Assembly: GCF_000372465.1 (NCBI RefSeq)
Contig: NZ_AQUZ01000003.1
Span: forward strand, 62,001 to 126,000
Length of the DNA stretch: 64,000 bases
From: Kribbella catacumbae DSM 19601
GTDB lineage: Bacteria; Actinomycetota; Actinomycetes; Propionibacteriales; Kribbellaceae
Direction: 5' to 3'
This document shows, piece after piece, positions 47,184 to 53,567 of the stretch. The notes beneath the pieces were generated by a model. That model saw only the letters and a list, made by a program, of their open reading frames with translations, was not told where the DNA came from and did no database searches. Every line of letters begins with the position of its first letter. Position 1 is the stretch's first letter. The position numbers and the translations under genes were made by a program.

Positions 47184-47851
47184 TCCAGCTGGTCGTACTC
47201 GACATGGCCGGTACGACGGTCGCCGACGACGGTCTGGTCGAGCAAGCCTTCACCCGGGCGATCGGTGCCCAGGGCATCGAGCCCGGCAGCCCGCAGTACG
47301 ACGAGATGGTGCGCTACGTCCGGGCCACGATGGGCGAGTCGAAGATCACCGTCTTCCGCCACCTGCTCGGCAACGACGAAGCGGCTGCCCAGCAAGCGAA
47401 CAAGGCCTTCGAGACCGCGTACGGAACGCTGGTCGACGAAGGTCGCAGTGCGCCGATCGACGGTGCCGAGGACACGATCCGCGAACTGCAGAGCCGCGGG
47501 ATCAAGGTCTGCCTGACCACCGGGTTCTCGGAGACGACGCAGCAACGGATTCTGGCCGCCCTCGGCTGGCGGAACCTCGCCGATCTCACCCTCTGCCCAG
47601 CGCAGGCGGGCCGCGGCCGGCCGTACCCGGACCTGGTCCTTAGGGCCCTGCTCGAATTGAAAGCCGACGCCGTGACCTCCGTGGCCGTGGCAGGCGACAC
47701 CGCGTACGACATGACCACGGGGATCCGGGCCGGCGCCGGGATCGTCGCCGGAGTCCTTACCGGTGCCCATGGCAACGATCAGCTCGTCGCCGCGGGTGCC
47801 ACGCACATCCTCGAGTCGGTCCGGGACCTGCCCGGTCTACTCCACCACTAA
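47180..47851 (+). CDS. Phosphonatase-like HAD hydrolase (PhnX-like)
   Basis: 223 residues. HAD motif I is VVLDMAGTTVADDG, with the DMAGTT form typical of phosphonatases. Motif II is CLTTGFSETT, and the late VAVAGDTAYDMTTGIRAGAG is motif IV. It should cleave the C-P bond of phosphonoacetaldehyde or a similar compound. The cap domain lacks the GxxP-K region of classical PhnX, as in the TIGR03351 group, so the exact substrate is uncertain. Overlaps the gene before it. Confidence 0.85.
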   Translation: MIQLVVLDMAGTTVADDGLVEQAFTRAIGAQGIEPGSPQYDEMVRYVRATMGESKITVFRHLLGNDEAAAQQANKAFETAYGTLVDEGRSAPIDGAEDTIRELQSRGIKVCLTTGFSETTQQRILAALGWRNLADLTLCPAQAGRGRPYPDLVLRALLELKADAVTSVAVAGDTAYDMTTGIRAGAGIVAGVLTGAHGNDQLVAAGATHILESVRDLPGLLHH

Positions 47852-47866
47852 CCACACGGAGTTCTG

Positions 47867-48904
47867 ATGTTCCGCTCGCGTGCTCTCACCGGTCTGCTCG
47901 CCGGTGCCCTGCTCACCTCGCTGGTCGCTTGTGGCGGTACCGGCGCGGCCTCGACCAACGACGGCGGTGGCAAGACTGTCACCGTCTACAGTGCTGACGG
48001 TCTGGCCGACTGGTACAAGACCAGGTTCGACGCCTTCACCCAGCAGACCGGGATCAAGGTCCAGCTGGTCGAGGCCGGCTCGGGTGAGGTCGTCTCCCGG
48101 TTGCAGAAGGAGAAGTCGAACCCGCAGGCCGATGTCGTCATCACCCTGCCGCCGTTCATCCAGAAGGCGTCGGCGGACAAGTTGCTGCAGGCCTACGCGG
48201 TGCCGGGCAGCGACCAGGTGAAGGGCCCGAAGGCGGCCGACTACGTGGCGGTGATCGACAACTACCTGAGCTTCATCGTCAACACCTCCAAGACCGCGCC
48301 GCCGAAGACGTTCGACGATCTGCTGGACGGCCGCTTCAAGGGCAAGCTCCAGTACTCGACACCTGGCCAGGCAGGTGACGGTACTGCGGTACTCCTGCTC
48401 CTGCAGCATCTTCTGGGCAAGCAGGGCGCACTCGACTACCTCAAGAAGCTCGAGGCGAACAACGTCGGCCCGTCGGCCTCCACCGGCAAGCTGCAGCCGA
48501 AGGTGAGCAAGGGCGAGATCTGGGTCGCGAACGGCGATGTGCAGATGAACCTGACCTCGATCGCGAACGACAAGTCGGCCTTCGCGCTGTTCTTCCCAGC
48601 CGCGGCGGACGGCAAGCGCAGTACGGTCGCGCTGCCGTACGTGATGGGGCTGGGCGCGGGGGCGCCGAACAAGGACGGCGGGGAGAAGCTGATGACGTAT
48701 CTGCTCTCGCCCGAGGCGCAGCAGACCGCCTCCGGTGACGCCTTCGGGTTGCCCGCCCGGTCGGATGTGAAACCGGCCGACGCGAACTTCCAGTCGGTGC
48801 AGAAGGCAACGACCGGGGTGGAGATCTGGCAGCCGGACTGGAACGCGGTGCTCGCCGATCTCGACGCGGATGTTGCCGCGTACAACAAGGCCGTTCAGGG
48901 ATGA
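47867..48904 (+). CDS. 2-aminoethylphosphonate ABC transporter substrate-binding lipoprotein
   Basis: 345 residues. Lipobox LVAC at residues 19-22. The mature part is an iron/thiamine-type periplasmic-binding fold: VTVYSADGLADWYKTRFDAFTQQTG, LQYSTPGQAGDGTAVLLLLQ, WVANGDVQMNLTSIANDKSAFALFFPA. It matches the group encoded with aminoethylphosphonate permeases. First of four transporter genes; its stop overlaps the ATPase gene. Confidence 0.85.
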   Translation: MFRSRALTGLLAGALLTSLVACGGTGAASTNDGGGKTVTVYSADGLADWYKTRFDAFTQQTGIKVQLVEAGSGEVVSRLQKEKSNPQADVVITLPPFIQKASADKLLQAYAVPGSDQVKGPKAADYVAVIDNYLSFIVNTSKTAPPKTFDDLLDGRFKGKLQYSTPGQAGDGTAVLLLLQHLLGKQGALDYLKKLEANNVGPSASTGKLQPKVSKGEIWVANGDVQMNLTSIANDKSAFALFFPAAADGKRSTVALPYVMGLGAGAPNKDGGEKLMTYLLSPEAQQTASGDAFGLPARSDVKPADANFQSVQKATTGVEIWQPDWNAVLADLDADVAAYNKAVQG

Positions 48905-50067
48905 CTGTCCGGCTTGAGGATGTGACCGTCCGGTTCGGCCAGACGGTCGCGCTGGAAGGGCTTGACCTCACGGTCGCGGCGGGCGAGACGGTGGCGTTGC
49001 TCGGGCCATCGGGCTCGGGCAAGTCCACGGCACTCAAGGCGATCGCGGGGTTCGTCCGGCCTAGTCGCGGCCGGATTTGGCTGGCTGGCGCGGACGTCAC
49101 CGACGTACCGCCGGCCAGGCGGGGGATCGGGGTGGTGGTTCAGCAGTACGCGCTGTTTCCCCATCTGCGGGTTGCCGACAATGTCGCCTTCGGTCTTCGT
49201 GCTGCTCGCAAGCCCAAGGCGGAGGTGGCCAGGCGGGTTGCCGAGGTGCTCGAGATGGTGGGGATGGCGAAGTACGCGCGCCGCTATCCGCGGGAGCTGT
49301 CCGGCGGGCAGCAGCAGCGCGTCGCGATCGCGCGGGCGCTGGCGATCCAGCCGCCGGTCCTGTTGCTGGACGAGCCGCTGGCCGCTCTCGATGCGCAGTT
49401 GAGGGCGGACATGCTCGGTGAGTTGCAGAAGCTTCGCCGCGAGGTGCCCGATGTCGCGATCGTCTACGTCACCCACGACCAGTCCGAGGCGCTCGCGCTG
49501 GCCGACCGGATCGCGGTAATGCGCGATGCTCGACTTGTCGACATAGCACCGGCCGCCGACTTGTACTCCGCTCCGCCATCCGCCTTCACCGCATCTTTTC
49601 TGGGCGGCGCGAACCTGCTGCCGGTCGAGGTGGTGGAAGGCGGTGTCCGCTTGGCGGGCCAAACGCTGGCGGGCCTCCGGCCACAGGCTGCAACTCTGCC
49701 GGGTGACGCCGGCGGGGCGAGCTACCAGGGCGCAGGCCGATCTGGTGCCGGCGGCCGAAGCGAGGCCCTCTTGCTCTGCATCCGCCCTCACGCCATCAAG
49801 CTCTCCGACCGCGTCGGCGAAGCCGACGCGGTCGGAGAGCGTGGGGAGGGTGGTGGCGCAACCGCCGGCGATAGCTGGCCGGGGGTGTTGGTGGGGGCGC
49901 AGTGGCGAGGGGCGTCTAGTCGGTTGACCTGTGTGATTGACGGGTTGCCCGCAGTGTCCGTGCAGGTGGACGTGCCGACGGGTGAATGCCTGCCTGAGGT
50001 TGGGGCGAAGGTGTCCATCGAGTTGCCGGTCGAGGCTTGCACGTTGGTTGCCGCGGAGGGGCGCTGA
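48901..50067 (+). CDS. ABC transporter ATP-binding protein of the aminoethylphosphonate system
   Basis: 388 residues. Walker A LLGPSGSGKSTALKAIAG, signature LSGGQQQRVAIARAL, Walker B VLLLDEPLAALDAQ, and the H-loop VTHDQSEAL are all intact. The C-terminal TOBE region (about 240-388) contains a Gly/Ala-rich insertion encoded partly by a perfect 18-bp hairpin (49801-49839). Start overlaps the binding-protein stop by 4 bp; its stop overlaps the first permease start. Confidence 0.9.
   Translation: MTVRLEDVTVRFGQTVALEGLDLTVAAGETVALLGPSGSGKSTALKAIAGFVRPSRGRIWLAGADVTDVPPARRGIGVVVQQYALFPHLRVADNVAFGLRAARKPKAEVARRVAEVLEMVGMAKYARRYPRELSGGQQQRVAIARALAIQPPVLLLDEPLAALDAQLRADMLGELQKLRREVPDVAIVYVTHDQSEALALADRIAVMRDARLVDIAPAADLYSAPPSAFTASFLGGANLLPVEVVEGGVRLAGQTLAGLRPQAATLPGDAGGASYQGAGRSGAGGRSEALLLCIRPHAIKLSDRVGEADAVGERGEGGGATAGDSWPGVLVGAQWRGASSRLTCVIDGLPAVSVQVDVPTGECLPEVGAKVSIELPVEACTLVAAEGR
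49801..49839 (+). other. Perfect 18-bp hairpin inside the transporter ATPase gene
   Basis: The arms begin CTCTCCGACC and end GTCGGAGAG with a GAA loop. It reads through in frame as LSDRVGEADAVGE. It lies in the linker of the TOBE region, not in a conserved motif. It may slow or partly end transcription before the permease genes, or be an inserted palindrome. Confidence 0.75.
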
Positions 50068-50921
50068 TGGCGGTCGAAGCATTGAGCACACCGATTGCCT
50101 TAGGCAACCAAGCGCCGCCACAAAAGGTCAGTAGATCTGTCTGGCTATTGCCGCCCTTGCTGGTGCTGGCCGGACTGGTTGTCTATCCGCTCGTGCTGGT
50201 CGCGGGCGAATCGTTCACCGGTGGGTTCGCCACCTGGCGGGAGGTGATCGGCTCGGTCGAGTTCCGTGACGCGCTTGTTCGGACGATTCAGATCGCGGTG
50301 TGTTCGACGATCGGCTGCTTGCTGGTGGGGACGTTCCTCGCCGTGGTGATCAGCTTCGTGCCATTCCCGGGTGCGCGGGTGATCTCCGGGCTGGTCGACG
50401 CGATGCTGGCGTTGCCGTCGTTCCTGGTGGCATTGTCGTTCACCTTCATCTACGGAGCCGCAGGCGTCCTGGGTTCACTGGTCGGCGACAGTGGATTCCT
50501 GGCCACGCCCTGGGCCGTGATCGTTGCCGAGATCACCTTCTATACGCCGTTCGTGATGCGCCCGCTGCTCGGCGCGATGGCGCAGATCCCGCGCGTCCAG
50601 CTCGACGTCGCCGCGAGCCTCGGCGGTGGTCCCTGGCGAGTACTGCGCCAAGTCGTGCTCCCCGAGGTCAAGCCCGCACTCGCGGCCGGTGGTGGACTGA
50701 CGCTGCTGCTGACCCTCAACGAGTTCGGCATCGTGCTGTTCCTCGGCGCGCGCGACACGACAACCCTCCCGATGCTCGTGCACACCAAGGGCATCGTGAT
50801 GTTCGACTACCCGGCCGCCTGTGTGATCGCCGTCGTCCAGGTACTGCTGTCGATCGGCCTGTACGTCGCTTTGCGCGCGGCGCTGTCTCGGCAAGGAGGC
50901 GCTCGTGCTGCTCTGGACTAA
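50067..50921 (+). CDS. ABC transporter permease (aminoethylphosphonate), first subunit
   Basis: 284 residues with about six TM helices. The EAA loop is LDVAASLGGGPWRVLRQVVLPEVKPAL. ATG 50067 shares a base with the ATPase stop (TGATG). Forms the membrane channel with the next gene. Confidence 0.88.
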   Translation: MAVEALSTPIALGNQAPPQKVSRSVWLLPPLLVLAGLVVYPLVLVAGESFTGGFATWREVIGSVEFRDALVRTIQIAVCSTIGCLLVGTFLAVVISFVPFPGARVISGLVDAMLALPSFLVALSFTFIYGAAGVLGSLVGDSGFLATPWAVIVAEITFYTPFVMRPLLGAMAQIPRVQLDVAASLGGGPWRVLRQVVLPEVKPALAAGGGLTLLLTLNEFGIVLFLGARDTTTLPMLVHTKGIVMFDYPAACVIAVVQVLLSIGLYVALRAALSRQGGARAALD

Positions 50922-51702
50922 GCCCGGCAAGATCGTCACCTGGATCGCCTTCGCGCTGGTGTTCGGCGTACTGGTGCTGGCGCCCTTCATCGTCGTCGCG
51001 GCAGCCGCCTTCGCGGGGAGCTGGAACGGAGTGTTCCCGTCGAGCCCGACCACCTCGCATCTCGCGGAGGCGTTGTCAGGCGACGAGTTGGCCTCGTTGA
51101 CAGTGAGCCTGCAGACCGCGTTCCTCGGCGGACTGCTCGCCGTCGTACTCGGCACGTGGGCTGCCCTCGCTGCCCGGAATGCGCCGAAGCCGTTGGCGCG
51201 GTTTGCCGATGCGCTCCACCACCTGCCGATCGCAGTACCGTCCGTTGTCGTCGGGCTCAGCCTGCTGGTTGCCTTCTCGCGCCAACCGGTGTTGCTCAAC
51301 GGCACCAAGTGGATCGTGGTGATCGCGCACCTCGTCCTGATGGTTGCCTTCAGCTACGGAACTGTTGCCGCGGCACTGCAACGGACCAATGACGCGTACG
51401 CCGAGGTCGCCGCTTCCCTTGGCGCGTCGCCGGCCCGCGTGCTCTGGCAGATCCGGCTGCCGATGTTGCGGCCGGCAATCGTCTCGGCAGCGAGCTTGTC
51501 GATCGCGCTGTCGATGGGCGAGGTCGGGGCGACGATCATGGTCTACCCGGCATCGTGGCGGACCTTGCCGGTGAGCGTGTTCGCGTTGACCGATCGGGGT
51601 CAGACGTTCACCGCGGCGGCGGAGTCGTTGGTCCTACTCGCGGTGACCGTAGTACTGGTCGTCACGCTGGATCGGTTGCGTGGCCGGTCGGTGGAGCGCT
51701 GA
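50905..51702 (+). CDS. ABC transporter permease (aminoethylphosphonate), second subunit
   Basis: 265 residues, six TM helices, EAA loop YAEVAASLGASPARVLWQIRLPMLRPAI. GTG 50905 lies inside the end of the preceding permease gene (17-bp overlap). Last gene of the operon. Its end overlaps the convergent SRPBCC gene by 41 bp. Confidence 0.88.
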   Translation: MLLWTKPGKIVTWIAFALVFGVLVLAPFIVVAAAAFAGSWNGVFPSSPTTSHLAEALSGDELASLTVSLQTAFLGGLLAVVLGTWAALAARNAPKPLARFADALHHLPIAVPSVVVGLSLLVAFSRQPVLLNGTKWIVVIAHLVLMVAFSYGTVAAALQRTNDAYAEVAASLGASPARVLWQIRLPMLRPAIVSAASLSIALSMGEVGATIMVYPASWRTLPVSVFALTDRGQTFTAAAESLVLLAVTVVLVVTLDRLRGRSVER

Positions 51703-52099
51703 CCAGCTCGGCCAGCCGGTCGAGCTCGAGTTCCCAGCCTTCCAGGTGACCGGTGGCGTCGTCGGGGCTGCTCAGCCCGGTATGGCTGAGCAGCATCCGG
51801 GTTCCGTCGGCGACCTCGGTCAGCTCGACCCGGACCTGCGAGGGCCCACCTTCGTGATCCCACTGCCAGGTGAACTCGAGCAGCTTGGGCGCATCGACCT
51901 CGGTGTAGCGGCCGCGAACGATGTACGGGCCCATCGTGACGACGTACTCGCCGCCGACCCGGACGTCGGCGTCGACCTGAAGGGCCAGCGCGGGGTTCGG
52001 GCAGTACCAGCGGGTCAGCAGCCCAGGCTGCGTCCACGCGTCGTACACCCGCTCGATCGTTGCCTTTAGCACCCGTTCGATCCGGATGTCAGTCGTCAT
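51662..52099 (-). CDS. SRPBCC/AHSA1 domain protein (second ArsR-linked copy)
   Basis: 145 residues: IERVLKATIERVYDAWTQPGLLTRWYCPNP, VGGEYVVTMGPY, LLSHTGLSSPDDATGHLEGWELELDRLAEL. This is the common START-like pattern. It is translated after and overlaps the arsR gene. Layout matches 30827-31635, though the two proteins are only distantly alike. Confidence 0.87.
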   Translation of the reverse strand: MTTDIRIERVLKATIERVYDAWTQPGLLTRWYCPNPALALQVDADVRVGGEYVVTMGPYIVRGRYTEVDAPKLLEFTWQWDHEGGPSQVRVELTEVADGTRMLLSHTGLSSPDDATGHLEGWELELDRLAELVSAPPTGHATDPA

Positions 52100-52406
52100 T
52101 GTCACTCCCCAAGAGTTCTTCCAGCCGATCGACCGTGCTGTTCCAGTACGCCGTCAGGTCACCAAGCCAGCCCTGTACTTCGGTCAGCGCGGCGGGTTGC
52201 AACGTGCAGACGACCGTCCGCCCGAGCTTGCGCCGGCTCACCACCCCGGCGTCGACGAGCACGCCGACATGCTTGGTCATCGCGGGTGGTGTGAGGCGAT
52301 GCGGCGCCGCGAGCTCACCCATCGTCGCCTCGCCCCGGCTCAACCGCTGCACGATCGCCAACCGAGTCGGATCGGCAAGCGCAGCGAAGGTCGAGGCCAG
52401 CGGCAT
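52089..52406 (-). CDS. ArsR family regulator (second pair)
   Basis: 105 residues: ALADPTRLAIVQRLSRGEATMGELAAPHRLTPPAMTKHVGVLVDAGVVSRRKLGRTVVCTL, a canonical winged helix without metal-binding cysteines. ATG 52406 sits just after a perfect palindrome and a TTGACA. The frame is open to 52859 through repeat sequence, which is not coding. Confidence 0.88.
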   Translation of the reverse strand: MPLASTFAALADPTRLAIVQRLSRGEATMGELAAPHRLTPPAMTKHVGVLVDAGVVSRRKLGRTVVCTLQPAALTEVQGWLGDLTAYWNSTVDRLEELLGSDNDD

Positions 52407-52415
52407 GCCCAACAC

Positions 52416-52442
52416 TTCACCAACCGGTGAACTATTTGTCAA
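52416..52442 (-). promoter_or_regulatory. arsR promoter and operator
   Basis: TTCACC-AACC-GGTGAA (52416-52431) is a perfect palindrome. TTGACA (52442-52437, minus strand) is a consensus -35. The operator falls between -35 and the start codon, as expected for autorepression. Confidence 0.65.
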
Positions 52443-52541
52443 GGGCATTCCAGGGCGGTCGCGTGATGCGTGGCTTGCCTGGTTAAGGCGACTGTGGATC
52501 GCGTCGCCGGGCTGCTTGAGGGTCCTAGTCGCGGCGGCGCG

Positions 52542-52634
52542 CGTCAAGAGCGCCTTCGGCGTCCCTTCGGGATCGAACAAGTTCGACTCTTGACACTCAC
52601 CACCACGACCAGGGAAGGACGCAGCTATCCCGGA
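52542..52634 (+). repeat. Interspersed palindromic repeat, copy A
   Basis: GTCAAGAG and CTCTTGAC bound a core with CCC-TTC-GGG and TCGAAC-AA-GTTCGA hairpins, followed by ACCAGGGAAGGACGCAGCTA. The reverse complement of the same sequence is at 53271-53365 with a few changes. Confidence 0.75.
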
Positions 52635-52807
52635 GCCGCTGGGAGGACTGGCCACAATCGGGGGGATCGGCACGCCCCGGCCGACCACCATCGGGGTACC
52701 GATTGCTAGGGCGACTCGCCTGGGTCGCCGCCCACCCGTCCCGCCGAGCAGGCCTCCAGCCGACCGACAGGCCTCCATCCTGCCGATCGGCGCCCAGTCA
52801 TCCGCAC

Positions 52808-52871
52808 CACTAGCGCCTTCTGGGGCCACTGGCGTGCTACAGCGCGCTAGCATCCCCATAAGGCGCTAGTG
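52808..52871. repeat. 64-nt hairpin with perfect 12-bp arms
   Basis: CACTAGCGCCTT and AAGGCGCTAGTG; the loop itself contains a GGCGTGC-TACA-GCGCGCT stem with G-T pairing. Confidence 0.65.
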
Positions 52872-53022
52872 TCCCCCGATCAACCCGCTCCACACCGGCC
52901 AGACTGCACCGTCTCTGACGCATGCACCTGTCGCGCTAAGACGGGGATGGGGTTCCCGGACCGCCACGCACGCACCACCCCTCGCGGCTGCGGCGACACG
53001 CCGAGGTAACCGCTTGCCCGCC

Positions 53023-53073
53023 GATCTGGGTATGCATGGAGCTTCGTTGCCCCCAGCAACCACCCCAGATCGG
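53023..53073. repeat. Hairpin within the repeat island
   Basis: CGATCTGGG and CCCAGATCG arms, 9 bp perfect, with a 33-nt loop. Function unknown. Confidence 0.5.
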
Positions 53074-53160
53074 GCGCAACCCGCCCCCTGACCCGCCCGC
53101 CCCCGACCAAGGCGACCAGGGACCCGACAGGCCCGACAGGCCCGACCAACATCACCCGGG

Positions 53161-53254
53161 GACTCGACCCACCTGACCCACGTCATCCCGCAAACTCGAC
53201 CCACCTGACCAATATCCCCCGGGACCCGACCCGCCTGACCCAAGACGGCCCCAG
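53161..53254. repeat. Three degenerate tandem repeats of about 30 bp
   Basis: Each unit begins ACTCGACCCACCTGACC (third unit ACCCGACCCGCCTGACC) followed by a variable part. It is preceded by CCCGACAGG repeated twice. Confidence 0.6.
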
Positions 53255-53270
53255 GCTCATACCTCTCCGC

Positions 53271-53378
53271 GGGATCCGCGTAGCTGCGTCCTTCCCTGGT
53301 CGAGAGGGTGTGGGTCAGGAGTCGAACTTGTTCGATCCCGAAGGGACGCGAAGCGCTCTTGACGCACACCCTCTCGAC
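53271..53378 (-). repeat. Interspersed palindromic repeat, copy B (inverted)
   Basis: Inverted copy of 52542-52634. Here the core is enclosed by an added perfect 14-bp stem (GTCGAGAGGGTGTG at 53299-53312 and its complement at 53365-53378), making an 80-nt hairpin. Confidence 0.75.
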
Positions 53379-53402
53379 TAGCACGCTCCCGCAGCGGAGA
53401 CC

Positions 53403-53505
53403 GCGAACCACACCAGCCTTTGCCAGCACCCCGCATCCACACCGGCCTTGCCCAAGCACCCCGCATCCACACCGACTTTGCCAAGCACCCCGCGAACCAC
53501 AGCGG
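53403..53505. repeat. Tandem repeat, 3.5 units of 29-30 bp
   Basis: Units at 53403-53432, 53433-53462, 53463-53491 and a partial one at 53492-53505; consensus GCATCCACACCGGCCTTG plus CCAAGCACCCC. No spacers, so not CRISPR. Confidence 0.7.
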
Positions 53506-53567
53506 CCCTAGGTCCCCGACTCCCGCTTCAACGTGTCCGGATCAAGGTGCCCATGGTTGGTCAAGGC

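Larger units (their letters stand above)
52449..53567. repeat. 1.1-kb gene-free repeat island
   Basis: No frame here has a family match, a ribosome-binding site and normal codon bias together. The region holds two inverted copies of a roughly 95-bp sequence (52542-52634 and 53271-53365), hairpins at 52808-52871 and 53023-53073, and tandem repeats at 53161-53254 and 53403-53505. It separates the arsR pair from the hydrolase-glycosyltransferase gene. Confidence 0.75.

Noticed and set aside
52407-52859. N-terminal extension of the second ArsR protein
   Set aside because: Runs through repeat sequence and past a promoter and operator; the family N-terminus fits ATG 52406.
53320-53345. tRNA T-loop-like GTTCGATCCC
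   Set aside because: No acceptor stem, anticodon arm or D-arm around it; it is part of the interspersed repeat.
52470-53459. Short proteins sharing PFGIEQVRLLT in the repeat island
   Set aside because: The shared peptide arises because the same DNA repeat is present in two inverted copies; no start signals or normal codon bias.
53403-53505. Possible CRISPR array
   Set aside because: Units of 29-30 bp are directly adjacent without unique spacers, and no cas gene is near.
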